From the NCBI GenBank assembly GCA_025454915.1, contig JALONN010000003.1:62001-126000 (forward strand): a DNA stretch of 64,000 nucleotides. The letters run 5' to 3'. The position numbers and the translations under genes are program-made. Position 1 is the first letter of the stretch. The number at the start of each line of letters is the position of its first letter. This stretch comes from Raineya sp. GTDB lineage: Bacteria > Bacteroidota > Bacteroidia > Cytophagales > Thermonemataceae. The notes beneath the pieces are model-generated. The model was not told where the DNA came from. It made no database searches and saw nothing but the letters and a program-made list of their open reading frames with translations. Below are positions 7,689 to 16,433 of this stretch, piece by piece.

Positions 7689-9164
7689 ATGGAAACCATT
7701 ACGCTCAAAGAAAATGCTCTTTTATTAGAAAAACATATTGAGAAGGTAAAAGGGCAATTTACCTTAAACGACGCTGCTGCTATTACAGGTGTACCTGTCG
7801 AACAAGCTAGAGAAAGCCTCAACGAACTGATGAGTAAATACATTTGCCATCTGCAAGTCAGTGAAAATGGAGATTTGATTTATGATTTTGGTTCAAGCCC
7901 GACACGCAGAGGCGAAAAAAGTTTTGCAGAAATCCTAGATGGTATCAAAGAATGGCTTTGGAAAGCTTTTAAAGTGTTCTTCAAGGCTTGGATTACAGTT
8001 ACCTTAGTAGTGTATTTTGTGATATTTGTATTATTGCTTATTGCTCTAGTTGTTGCCATGACAGCAGCCAACAAAGATGACAACAAAAAGAGTAGTGGAG
8101 GTGGAGCAATCTTTAGGCTTATTGGAGACGTTTTTTATGCTATTTTCAGATGGAATACCATCTCAGGTGGCACCTATTACGAAAGAGACCAGTATGGACA
8201 GCCCTACAAACATTACAAGCCAGTAGAATCACAGATATTCAAAACCAATTCAACAGACCCTAAAGCCAAAAAGAACTTTATTTCGGCTGTGTATGATTTC
8301 GTTTTTGGACCTCCTCGTGTGGAAATTGCACCCTTCGAGAACCAAAAAGAAGTAGCTGCTTATGCCCGCCAGAATAAAGGAGTAATGATATTGCCTGAAT
8401 TTAAAGCTCTTGCAGGCTGGAACAATGATGAGGCTCAGGAATTTATGACAGATTGTATTGCACGCTTTAATGGTTCTGCTGAAATAAGTACGAATGCTGT
8501 TTTGTATGCAGATTTCTATGACCTGACTCGAAGTAAAACCCAAGCCCAAGACGGAAAGATAGAATGGTATTGGAACGAATATGAACCTGAATACGAACTT
8601 ACAGGAAATACAACTGGCAAAAATGTGGGTATTATTGCCATGAATGGCTTTAATTTGATATTTGCATCCCTCTGTTTGATTGATGCCATAGATACGATTT
8701 ATAACGGAAAAGTTGGGCTTTTTACAGAAATGATAGAGCCTTATGTTGTGCTGTATGGTTTGGGAGTTGTACCATTTTTATTTTCAACAATTTTCTTCTT
8801 GGTGCCTGTATTGCGTTATTTTAGCCTTATCCCCAAACGTAGAAAAAGAAGACTCAACAATATCCGAAAACGTCTTGTAAAAGTAATTTATCAGCAAGGA
8901 GTGAGTAAAGATTTATCTTTAGACGAGATTGTTTCACAGGTAAATCAAGGAGATGTAGAGAAACTTTCCAAACCTGAAGTACAATCTATGATGAGCAAAC
9001 TCATTATTGACTGGGGAGGAGAGGCTATCCCTCAAGATGATGGAACAGTTCGTTATCAGTTTATCCAGCTTCGTGATGAACTCCAAGAAATTCAAAACAT
9101 CAGAGCTTCCAGAGATGGCAAATCCGATTTAGGTAATATTTATATGGATATTGGGAAATTGTAG
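7689..9164 (+). CDS. Membrane protein with a winged-helix-like segment at each end
   Basis: I do not recognise a named family. Residues 1-65 look like a small helix-turn-helix/winged-helix unit (FTLNDAAAITGVPVEQARES, then a beta-wing ending in DLIYDFG). A long hydrophobic stretch follows at about 98-128, then a soluble middle domain of some 180 residues, two further membrane segments at about 315-380, and a basic patch (PKRRKRRLNNIRKR). The last 100 residues resemble the N-terminal unit again (LSLDEIVSQV...LSKPEVQSMMSKL...GTVRYQF), so both ends are probably cytoplasmic and related. The 491-residue protein stands alone, about 70 bases after the LRR remnant. Membrane-linked sensing or regulation is possible but not shown. 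Confidence 0.75.
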   Translation: METITLKENALLLEKHIEKVKGQFTLNDAAAITGVPVEQARESLNELMSKYICHLQVSENGDLIYDFGSSPTRRGEKSFAEILDGIKEWLWKAFKVFFKAWITVTLVVYFVIFVLLLIALVVAMTAANKDDNKKSSGGGAIFRLIGDVFYAIFRWNTISGGTYYERDQYGQPYKHYKPVESQIFKTNSTDPKAKKNFISAVYDFVFGPPRVEIAPFENQKEVAAYARQNKGVMILPEFKALAGWNNDEAQEFMTDCIARFNGSAEISTNAVLYADFYDLTRSKTQAQDGKIEWYWNEYEPEYELTGNTTGKNVGIIAMNGFNLIFASLCLIDAIDTIYNGKVGLFTEMIEPYVVLYGLGVVPFLFSTIFFLVPVLRYFSLIPKRRKRRLNNIRKRLVKVIYQQGVSKDLSLDEIVSQVNQGDVEKLSKPEVQSMMSKLIIDWGGEAIPQDDGTVRYQFIQLRDELQEIQNIRASRDGKSDLGNIYMDIGKL

Positions 9165-9264
9165 TCATTAGTATTAAAAATAAAACTAAAAGATTAACAA
9201 CTAAATATAATAGTTTTCGTAGAATGCTGTAGGACTTGTTATTAATCTCAAAAAAATCACTGAC

Positions 9265-10170
9265 ATGAAAAAAACGATTGAATTATGCACCGTAATCATC
9301 TGTATTGCGTTTTTTTCATGCAAAAAAGATATTAAACCCAATAATAATGTTAATACCTCTGCTCTGGAGCAATATACACCTAATGGAGCAAATTGGGAAA
9401 CATTTGCCAAAAAACCTCTTGAAGCTGGCAATAAATCCCATGATCCTGATGGTGTAAGTTACCTAAGTGCAGATTCTTGGGAGAAAGCAAAATGGGATGG
9501 AACTATTTATGACCCAACCAAGATGACCCCTGAAAAATTTTATGACTGTATGTGTCCACATGTAGATCAAGTCAGGGGAATTAGAGAAGTTTTTTATAAA
9601 TATAAGCCTTTTGCTGATAATAAAAACCCTACTAAAGCAGAAGTTGATGAATGGCACAGAATAGCTATCAATCACATTAGAGCATTGGTAGGTTATACAA
9701 GCGAAGACAGGCAAGTAAAGAAAGATTATTGTTTATTTGCGAGAGCACTTTGGGGTGATGAGCGTAAATTTACGACTGTTTGGGATGCGAAATATCCTGG
9801 TACGAACGGATCAGCTGCTGGTCCTTGTCAAGGATCTAACAATTCGCATTGTGGAGCATCTTTTATGCTGGATGCAACAGATCAGATACCTTATCTTCCT
9901 AAAGATCATGCTGCTTGTTCTGCGGGTGAAGGATCGGAAGGGGTTTTTTCAGGTCCTAAGTCAAATATTCCTTGGTCAGTCAAATGGTCAAGAGGTTTTT
10001 GCAATACTTTAAAGGCTGAAGGATTTTGGGGTGGTCATGTTGGACCTTGGTTTCATCGTGAAAAATTTGGATTTAGTTTTTGGGATGCTGAACCTACAAA
10101 TAATAATAACAATGCTATTCTGCGTGCAAAGTGGGGGGGGGAATCTATGCCAAGTCTTTATCAAAAATAG
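9265..10170 (+). CDS. Lipoprotein of unknown function with a 9-G tract near its 3' end
   Basis: The N-terminus MKKTIELCTVIICIAFFSCKKD has a lipobox with the acylated cysteine in FFSC, so this is a lipoprotein of 301 residues. The mature part is rich in Trp, Gly, Cys and His (DCMCPHVDQ, PCQGSNNSHCGA, AEGFWGGHVGPWFHREKFGFSFWDAEP), suggesting a compact, disulfide- or metal-stabilised domain, but I recognise no family. The codons for WGGE lie in a run of nine G at 10133-10141; a one-base change there would replace the last residues. It is followed by a strong hairpin terminator. No operon partner is visible. Confidence 0.75.
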   Translation: MKKTIELCTVIICIAFFSCKKDIKPNNNVNTSALEQYTPNGANWETFAKKPLEAGNKSHDPDGVSYLSADSWEKAKWDGTIYDPTKMTPEKFYDCMCPHVDQVRGIREVFYKYKPFADNKNPTKAEVDEWHRIAINHIRALVGYTSEDRQVKKDYCLFARALWGDERKFTTVWDAKYPGTNGSAAGPCQGSNNSHCGASFMLDATDQIPYLPKDHAACSAGEGSEGVFSGPKSNIPWSVKWSRGFCNTLKAEGFWGGHVGPWFHREKFGFSFWDAEPTNNNNNAILRAKWGGESMPSLYQK

Positions 10171-10282
10171 CTCATCAAAATGTTTAAAAGAAAAAATAGT
10201 ATCATTTCAGCTTTATAGAACTCTTATAAACGCTTTAAAAATAAGTATAGAGAAGTTGTAAAAACTAATTAAAAGCACATTC

Positions 10283-10319
10283 AAGCCTATAAGATAAAAA
10301 AGTCTTATAGGCTTTTTAT
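10283..10319 (+). terminator. Intrinsic terminator, CCTATAAG-type palindrome
   Basis: A perfect 12-base stem (AAGCCTATAAGA at 10283-10294 with TCTTATAGGCTT at 10303-10314) followed by a T run. It belongs to a group of similar palindromes in this window. Confidence 0.75.
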
Positions 10320-10402
10320 TTATAAAAAATCAAGAAAATGCAAGGTTTTTACACTTTAAAATGCTATATTTCTGATATGTCAAACTTAAAACATAAAAGC
10401 TT

Positions 10403-12307
10403 ATGAAAAAAACTCTACTATTTTTGGCTACTTTTATGGTAGCCTTTGTTTGTCAGTCTGTTGCCCAAATCAGTATAAAGGGCAAAGTTACTGATAAAGA
10501 TGCTAGTCCTGTAATTGGTGCGACTGTCTTTGTGAAAGGCAATCCCAAATTGGGTTCAGTTACTGATGTGGATGGTTTATATGCCATTCATGATATTCCC
10601 AAAAACTCTATTTTAGTCTTTAAAGCTGTTGATTTTAAAGACAAAGAAGTAAAAATTACAGAAGGAATGACAGTTCTAAATGTAACATTGGAACTTGATG
10701 GAGATATACAATGCATCAGTGTGACTGCAACTGGTTATGGGCGAACAAATGGATGGAAACGAAAAAAGCGTGAAATGCACTTTAGTAGAGCCTTGCAAGG
10801 CAGAACAAAAGGTGTACAAGTTTATGAAAATAATACATCAGCTAATCGTAAAAAAAATCAAAAAACGAAAGAATCTAATGATAATGATTATAGCAAAATT
10901 GTTGATAACCCTTTTAAAGATTCTAAGAAAGAGCCACTATCTACCTTTTCGATAGATGTGGACAATGCTTCGTATAGTCAGGTGAGATCAAGCATAGAAC
11001 AAGGTGAAATGCCCACAGCAGATGCTGTACGCATTGAGGAACTCATCAATTATTTCGACTATGACTATGAAGAACCTATGGGAGAGCACCCTTTTACTAT
11101 TAATACTGAAGTAGCTTCATGCCCTTGGAATCCTGAAAATAAACTCGTACACATTGGTTTACAAGGTAAAAATCTGGATTACAAGAATCTTAAACCTTCT
11201 AATCTGGTTTTTCTGATTGATGTATCAGGCTCAATGTCAGAGGAGTTGAGTTTAGTAAAAAAATCACTTTCAATTTTACTCAATGAACTTTCAGAAAAGG
11301 ACAAAATAGCTATTGTAGTATATGCTGGTTCTGAAGGTTTGGCTTTGCCTGCTACCCCAGCCAATCAGAAAGATAAAATCATGGAGGCTTTAGATAATCT
11401 GAGTTCAGGAGGTTCTACTAATGGTGGAGCTGGTATTGAACTTGCCTATAAAATAGCAGAAGAAAATCTGATTAAAGATGGTAACAACCGAATTGTGTTG
11501 TGTACTGATGGTGATTTTAATGTGGGAGTAACTTCGACAGACAAATTGGTTAAAATCGTAGAAAAAAAACGACAAAAAGGAATTTATCTGACTATCTGTG
11601 GCTATGGAATGGGAAATTATAAAGATGGTTCTATGGAAGAAATCTCCAAAAATGCCAATGGAAACTACTTTTATATTGATAACCTTCAGGAAGCTCAAAA
11701 AGTATTTGCCAAAGAAATGAGAGCCAATATGTTTACCATTGCTAAGGATGTAAAAATTCAGGTAGAATTCAATCCTAAATGGGTTCAGGCATACAGACTT
11801 ATTGGCTATGAAAACAGAGTGATGGCAAATGAAGATTTCAATGATGATAAAAAAGATGCTGGAGAGCTTGGTGCAGGGCATACTGTTACAGCTCTTTACG
11901 AAATAGTGCCAGTTGGTGTAAAAAGTGAGTTTGCTTCTAAAACTGATGATTTGAAATATCAACAAAATCAGCTTTCAAATCAATCGCAGACCAATGAACT
12001 GATGACTGTGAAATTCAGATACAAGCCACTCAAAAAAGAAGAGAGTGTACTGATGACTCAGGTGATTGAGAACAATTCAAAAAATTGGGAAAATAGTTCA
12101 GATAATTTCAGATTTTCGGCATCAGTAGCAAGTTTTGGAATGCTTTTGAGAGAATCGCCCTACAAAGGAAAGAGTAATTATGAACAAGTTCTTTCATTGG
12201 CAAGAGGCTCAAAAGGAAAAGATGATAATGGTTATCGTTCTAATTTTGTACAACTCGTAGAACTTGTTAAAACACTAGAAAAACAGAAACAATCAACAAA
12301 GGAGTAG
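10403..12307 (+). CDS. VWA-domain protein (YfbK-like) with N-terminal carboxypeptidase-regulatory-like domain
   Basis: The 634-residue protein has a signal peptide (cleavage near VAQ, residue 22), a CarboxypepD_reg-like beta-sandwich (about 23-100), a short SusC-like linker (ALQGRTKGVQV, 131-141), a vWF_A N-terminal segment (about 165-225, DVDNASYSQVRSSIEQG), a von Willebrand A domain with the MIDAS motif DVSGSMS at 273-279, and a C-terminal DUF3520-like domain to about 630. This order matches the YfbK family of periplasmic or surface VWA proteins, whose role is not well defined. The MIDAS should bind a divalent cation and a protein ligand. The gene is alone and ends at a hairpin terminator. 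Confidence 0.9.
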   Translation: MKKTLLFLATFMVAFVCQSVAQISIKGKVTDKDASPVIGATVFVKGNPKLGSVTDVDGLYAIHDIPKNSILVFKAVDFKDKEVKITEGMTVLNVTLELDGDIQCISVTATGYGRTNGWKRKKREMHFSRALQGRTKGVQVYENNTSANRKKNQKTKESNDNDYSKIVDNPFKDSKKEPLSTFSIDVDNASYSQVRSSIEQGEMPTADAVRIEELINYFDYDYEEPMGEHPFTINTEVASCPWNPENKLVHIGLQGKNLDYKNLKPSNLVFLIDVSGSMSEELSLVKKSLSILLNELSEKDKIAIVVYAGSEGLALPATPANQKDKIMEALDNLSSGGSTNGGAGIELAYKIAEENLIKDGNNRIVLCTDGDFNVGVTSTDKLVKIVEKKRQKGIYLTICGYGMGNYKDGSMEEISKNANGNYFYIDNLQEAQKVFAKEMRANMFTIAKDVKIQVEFNPKWVQAYRLIGYENRVMANEDFNDDKKDAGELGAGHTVTALYEIVPVGVKSEFASKTDDLKYQQNQLSNQSQTNELMTVKFRYKPLKKEESVLMTQVIENNSKNWENSSDNFRFSASVASFGMLLRESPYKGKSNYEQVLSLARGSKGKDDNGYRSNFVQLVELVKTLEKQKQSTKE

Positions 12308-12309
12308 AT

Positions 12310-12337
12310 TACAAGGGCTGAAAATTCAGCCCTTGTA
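12310..12337 (+). terminator. Hairpin after the VWA gene
   Basis: A 13-base perfect inverted repeat (TACAAGGGCTGAA, 12310-12322, with TTCAGCCCTTGTA, 12325-12337) follows the stop codon by a few bases. The T-run after it is short and interrupted. The following 280 bases up to 12613 hold only a possible mini-lipoprotein frame on the minus strand. Confidence 0.6.
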
Positions 12338-12425
12338 CTTTTTAGCAAAAACCTAGATTATTTTTTTATATCCTAAACCATTCATAATCTGTTTTCTTCT
12401 ATCTATTTCTTTTCTTACTCTCTAA

Positions 12426-12515
12426 TCAGAACAAATGAGAGGTTTGTTGTTCTTTAGCTTGCTGGCAACTAAAAAGTACAACAAAAAGAATGAATACAAA
12501 GGTTTTATTTGCCAT
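12426..12515 (-). CDS. Possible 29-residue mini-lipoprotein
   Basis: A short frame reads MANKTFVFILFVVLFSCQQA and then KEQQTSHLF before the stop. A basic start, a hydrophobic core and a lipobox-like LFSC make a textbook lipoprotein signal peptide with a mature peptide of only 13 residues, comparable in size to entericidin-type lipopeptides. The frame stays open upstream to 12635, but that part does not look like coding sequence. It could equally be a chance frame or the remnant of a larger lipoprotein gene. It lies about 100 bases after the stop of the neighbouring minus-strand gene. Confidence 0.3.
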   Translation of the reverse strand: MANKTFVFILFVVLFSCQQAKEQQTSHLF

Positions 12516-12612
12516 AATTATCTTGAACAGTTCATGTTTTATGAGAAGGTAATTATGATAATATTTGAGTGAACAAAAAAGAGAAAAGATAAAAAGTCTT
12601 GTAAACCAATTT

Positions 12613-13131
12613 TTAAGGTCCACATATAGAAACACCTAAGACCAAATCTAGAATTGAGCAGCCTATCACAAATAAAGAAATCAGAAGAGGAGCGAAAGCT
12701 AAAACAATCCCTGCTATTGCAAAGCCTTTTCCTGAAAATTTCTTCTTTTTCCCTGATTTGCGAATGCCCTTAATGCCTAAAACAAGTGCAAAAATAGCTA
12801 AAATCAAAACTAATACTAAATTGGTATAGATTAAAAGATATGCCAAAAGACCAAATAGAAAGGACATAATATTAGCAGAATGTATAGGTCTTTTTTCTCT
12901 CTTTTGAGAAGAAGTGGATTTATTAAGCTTTTTTACAAGAATTTTAGTAACTAGTTTTTCTGTGAAATTTAATTTTTTACCTTTTTGTGTCTCTAGAGCC
13001 GTTTTAAGTTCAGTATAGGAAACATTCTTTTTGGAAAAAGAATGTGTTGTATCAGAAATAATAGGGGCTTTGTTTGGCATATTAGCTGAACAAAGCCCAA
13101 ATAATAACATTAAAATCCACAAAAATCTCAT
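12613..13131 (-). CDS. Secreted/membrane protein, DUF4190-like C-terminus (paralog 2)
   Basis: I start the protein at the ATG at 13129-13131 because it then begins MRFLWILMLLFGLCSANMPN, almost identical to the start of its tandem paralog; the upstream extension has no counterpart. After the signal sequence comes a basic linker (YTELKTALETQKGKKLNF... TKILVKKLNK) shared with the paralog, then two to three membrane segments (about 90-170) with the GIKGIRKSGKKKKFSGKGFAIAG pattern of small DUF4190-like membrane proteins. The function is unknown. It is 16 bases downstream of the paralog and surely in the same transcript. Confidence 0.7.
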   Translation of the reverse strand: MRFLWILMLLFGLCSANMPNKAPIISDTTHSFSKKNVSYTELKTALETQKGKKLNFTEKLVTKILVKKLNKSTSSQKREKRPIHSANIMSFLFGLLAYLLIYTNLVLVLILAIFALVLGIKGIRKSGKKKKFSGKGFAIAGIVLAFAPLLISLFVIGCSILDLVLGVSICGP

Positions 13132-13147
13132 AAAGAAGAAAACTTTA

Positions 13148-13618
13148 TTACATAAAAAAACAAGCAATCCACAAACCACCACAAACGAAAATTAGTAAAA
13201 GTCCTATTACATTGAGTATCATGCCAATAATACTAAGGGCTTGCCCCGTTTTAGAATCACTTTTTGTTATACCAATAATTCCAAAAATAATCGTAAATAG
13301 AAATGGAAAGCCAAAAAAGAATCCAATAATTCCTAAAATTAAAGCAAAAACACTTGTCCAATGTATAGGTCTATTCTTTTTTTTCTCTGGAGAAATATTT
13401 TTATTTAACTTTTTAACCAATATTTTGGTAGCTAATTTCTCTTTAAAATTAAGCTTTCTACCTTTTTGTGTCTCTAGAGCCGTTTTAAGTTCTGTATAGG
13501 CAACTTTCTTTTTTATTTTAGAAAGAGAATGTGTTGTATCAGAAACAACAGGGGCTTTATTTGGCATATTAGCCGAACAAAGCCCGAATAGCAACATAAA
13601 AGCCCACAAAAATCTCAT
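13148..13618 (-). CDS. Secreted/membrane protein, DUF4190-like C-terminus (paralog 1)
   Basis: The 156-residue protein shares its N-terminal 75 residues closely with the following gene (MRFLW.FMLLFGLCSANMPN, YTELKTALETQKGRKLNFKE, RPIH), but the C-terminal membrane part differs more: here IIGFFFGFPFLFTIIFGIIGITK followed by SDSKTGQALSIIGMILN, the small-membrane-protein pattern of DUF4190. It begins 11 bases after rnr ends on the same strand, so it may be read through from rnr. The strong similarity of the N-termini and the divergent membrane ends suggest recent duplication with selection on different halves. The function is unknown. Confidence 0.75.
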   Translation of the reverse strand: MRFLWAFMLLFGLCSANMPNKAPVVSDTTHSLSKIKKKVAYTELKTALETQKGRKLNFKEKLATKILVKKLNKNISPEKKKNRPIHWTSVFALILGIIGFFFGFPFLFTIIFGIIGITKSDSKTGQALSIIGMILNVIGLLLIFVCGGLWIACFFM

Positions 13619-13629
13619 AAAACTATGTT

Positions 13630-15876
13630 TTATCTTCTGCGTCTGGAGTTATTATTTTTACGAACAGTTTTTTCTTTAGTTTTTTTGGTAACCACACTCT
13701 TTACAGTTTTAGAATGTGAAGACCCAACTAATTCTAAATCAATGGTTCTTTTTTGTAAATCAGCATCAATTACAATTACTTGTACTTTGTCACCAAAAGC
13801 AATGATTTTACCCGTTTTCTTACCTACTATTCTATAATTTTGGGCATCTAGTTCATAGAAATCATCTTTGAGTTCGCTCATACGTACCATTCCTTCCGAT
13901 TTGGTATCAATAATCTCCACATAAATTCCAAAATCTGTTACACCTGTTACAATACCATTCCAGATTCTACCATCATCTTTGAGTTTCATAAACTCCACTT
14001 GTTTGTATTTGATAGAGGCTCTTTCTGCTTCAGCAGCACGTTTTTCTCTGTCTGATGAATGTTTACACTTTTCTTCGTAGGCATCTTTCGAAACACTTTT
14101 CCCTTGTTGTAAATAATGTTCTAAAAGTCTGTGTACCATTACATCCGGATAACGACGAATAGGAGAAGTAAAATGTGTATAATGTTTGAATGCCAAACCA
14201 AAATGTCCAATGGCATCGGTGCTGTATTTAGCTTTCGACATAGTACGAACAGCCAAATTCTGCAATACATCTTGTTCTGGTTTACCTTCCAAGGCTTCAG
14301 TCATTCTATTGAAAGAAGCAGACATTTTTTTACCTTCCGTTTCAATTTTATATCCCAAACGAGCCACAAAACGAGCAAAAGTTGCAAGTCTCTCTTTATC
14401 AGGAGCTTCATGGATTCTATAAACCATTGTAGGACGTTTATTGCCCTTGCCTTTGTTATAAATAAACTCAGCTACACGTTTATTAGCAAGTAGCATAAAC
14501 TCTTCAATCAGTTTATGAGCCTCTTTCCTGATTTTAGGTTGTAAAGAAATAGGCGTTCCGTTCTTATCCAATACAAATCTTACTTCAGGAGTTTCAAAAC
14601 TGATAGCACCAGACCTGAAACGTTCAGCGGTAAGTTTCAAAGCTAAATCGTTCAAAATATTGATTTCTTTAGCAAAATCACCTTTTTTGGTCTCAATACG
14701 CTCCTGAGCCTCTTCGTAAGTAAATCTTCTTGCAGAATGAATAACAGTTCTTCCAAACCATTCTGAAACCAGATTGGCATCATTATCTAGTTCAAAAACA
14801 GCAGCAAAGGTAAGCCTGTCTACATGCGGATTGAGTGAACACAATTCGTTGGATAGCCTTTCAGGAAGCATCGGAATAGTTCTATCCACCAAATACACAG
14901 AAGTAGCCCTTTCATAAGCTTCTTTATCCAAAACAGAGCTGGGTTTTACATAATGACTTACATCTGCAATATGAACACCAATTTCCCAGTTCCCATTTTC
15001 CAGTTTCTTAAGTGAAAGAGCATCATCAAAATCTTTGGCTGTTTCAGGGTCTATTGTGAAGGTTGTGATATTTCTAAAATCTCTTCTTTTAGCAATTTCT
15101 TCTTCAGTAATATCATCAGCAATGCGTTTAGCAGCCAGTGAAACATTTTTAGGAAATTCAAAAGGCAGATTATACTCAGCCATGATAGCATGAATTTCTG
15201 TTTCGTGTTCACCAGGTTTTCCTAAAACTTTAGATACCTTTCCAACGGGTTTTTTCCCAATTTTATGCCATTCTACAACTTTTACAATTACTTTATCACC
15301 ATTCTTAGCTTTACCAATATCTGATAAAGGTACATAAATATCTACATGCATTTTTTTGCTACTGGTCACCAAAAACGCATGATTCTTAGATATTTGAATG
15401 ATTCCAGAGAATGTATCTGTTTTTCGTTTCACTACCTCCAAGACTTCGCCTTCCATGCGTCCGTTTTCGTAGGGGCTGGCATATACAGCTACTTTCACAG
15501 TATCTCCATCCAAAGCATTTCCAATGTCATTGGCATCAATACGCACATCATCAGCCAAACTCTCCGACATAAAATAAGCGTATTTGGAGTTTACAAAATC
15601 TATAGTGCCAACGAGGGTATCAGGGTGTTCTTCTTGACATTTAAAACGTCCATGTTCATTGAGATAGATAAATCCTTCTTCCAAGAGGTCTTCCAAAATT
15701 TGTTCTACATCTCTTTTGGCTTGCTTTCCTTCTAAATGCAATTCTCTGATAATAGTACGGGCTGAATACCCCCATAATTTAGGGCGAGTCAGCAATTCTT
15801 TGATTTTTTCAGTTAAATTTTCAGGGGAAATAACAGTTGATTTTTTGCTGGTAGTTTTCTTAGTTTGTTTTTTCAT
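13630..15876 (-). CDS. rnr: Ribonuclease R
   Basis: This 748-residue 3'-5' exoribonuclease of the RNB (RNase II) family has a lysine-rich N-terminus, a winged-helix segment (about 20-80), cold-shock OB domains (85-220), the RNB catalytic domain from about 260 to 590 with the metal-binding aspartates in IDPETAKDFDDAL (D276, D282, D284, D285), and a C-terminal S1 domain (about 640-725). A short basic tail (VRKNNNSRRRR) follows, typical of RNase R rather than RNase II. It degrades structured RNA and works in RNA quality control in the cytoplasm. Two small membrane-protein genes follow it on the same strand. Confidence 0.96.
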   Translation of the reverse strand: MKKQTKKTTSKKSTVISPENLTEKIKELLTRPKLWGYSARTIIRELHLEGKQAKRDVEQILEDLLEEGFIYLNEHGRFKCQEEHPDTLVGTIDFVNSKYAYFMSESLADDVRIDANDIGNALDGDTVKVAVYASPYENGRMEGEVLEVVKRKTDTFSGIIQISKNHAFLVTSSKKMHVDIYVPLSDIGKAKNGDKVIVKVVEWHKIGKKPVGKVSKVLGKPGEHETEIHAIMAEYNLPFEFPKNVSLAAKRIADDITEEEIAKRRDFRNITTFTIDPETAKDFDDALSLKKLENGNWEIGVHIADVSHYVKPSSVLDKEAYERATSVYLVDRTIPMLPERLSNELCSLNPHVDRLTFAAVFELDNDANLVSEWFGRTVIHSARRFTYEEAQERIETKKGDFAKEINILNDLALKLTAERFRSGAISFETPEVRFVLDKNGTPISLQPKIRKEAHKLIEEFMLLANKRVAEFIYNKGKGNKRPTMVYRIHEAPDKERLATFARFVARLGYKIETEGKKMSASFNRMTEALEGKPEQDVLQNLAVRTMSKAKYSTDAIGHFGLAFKHYTHFTSPIRRYPDVMVHRLLEHYLQQGKSVSKDAYEEKCKHSSDREKRAAEAERASIKYKQVEFMKLKDDGRIWNGIVTGVTDFGIYVEIIDTKSEGMVRMSELKDDFYELDAQNYRIVGKKTGKIIAFGDKVQVIVIDADLQKRTIDLELVGSSHSKTVKSVVTKKTKEKTVRKNNNSRRRR

Positions 15877-15949
15877 TTTTAATTAAATATTATAATAATT
15901 GAATTTGAGAATAATATGAATGAGAGAATAAAGTAGTGAATAGTTGAAA

Positions 15950-16315
15950 TTATGATACTTTTGTGTTTTTACGAGCCTTCGCTAAGATTTTAAGAATTTC
16001 TTCTGTTTCAGTTTTTAGTAAAACTAATTTCTCAGGAATTACCAAGCCTGTTTCTTCTAAAACTTCTAGCCAAAATAAAGTTTCATCCGTTTCTTCAATG
16101 GTAATACTAATTTTAGCAAAGAATTCTCTAGCAGACCTAGCTCTACAAACAGCTCTATAATTGGCAGCCATGGATGTTGCAGAGCGAATAAGTTGTTTTC
16201 CTATAATGATAATTTCATCTTTTTTAGGTAATTGAGAATACATTTTAACAATTCTAACAGCTATGCTTTTCGTTTTTTTCTTAATTTCTTCATTAAATTT
16301 TTCCTTCTCAGTCAT
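15950..16315 (-). CDS. Four-helix bundle protein (23S rRNA IVP-like)
   Basis: The 121-residue protein fits the four helix bundle family first found in intervening sequences of 23S rRNA genes: motifs RIVKMYSQLPKK, QLIRSATSMAANYRAV and SARKEF-like (SAREFFAKISITIEET), then ETLFWLEVLEETG, all at the expected spacing. Members occur as single chromosomal genes in many Bacteroidota and their job is not known. It is 73 bases upstream of rnr on the same strand. No rRNA gene lies in the window, so this is not an rRNA insert here. Confidence 0.88.
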   Translation of the reverse strand: MTEKEKFNEEIKKKTKSIAVRIVKMYSQLPKKDEIIIIGKQLIRSATSMAANYRAVCRARSAREFFAKISITIEETDETLFWLEVLEETGLVIPEKLVLLKTETEEILKILAKARKNTKVS

Positions 16316-16433
16316 AATATAATGTTTGAATAAGAATGTGATTGAATAAAAGTAATATTTTACTCATTCTATCATTTATTTACACATTCACTCATTTTTA
16401 TTTTACTGTTTTCAAAACTTTTTAGCAAGATAA

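Noticed and set aside
9737..10012. Alternative plus-strand frames inside the 9265 lipoprotein gene
   Set aside because: The main frame has a clear lipoprotein signal and continues through the region; the other frames have no start context or motifs.
11405..11965. A long minus-strand frame inside the VWA gene
   Set aside because: It is the antisense shadow of a well-supported VWA coding region and has no recognisable protein features.
15950..16315. A 23S rRNA intervening-sequence insert
   Set aside because: There is no rRNA sequence on either side; rnr and a peroxidase flank it, so it is an ordinary chromosomal gene of the family.
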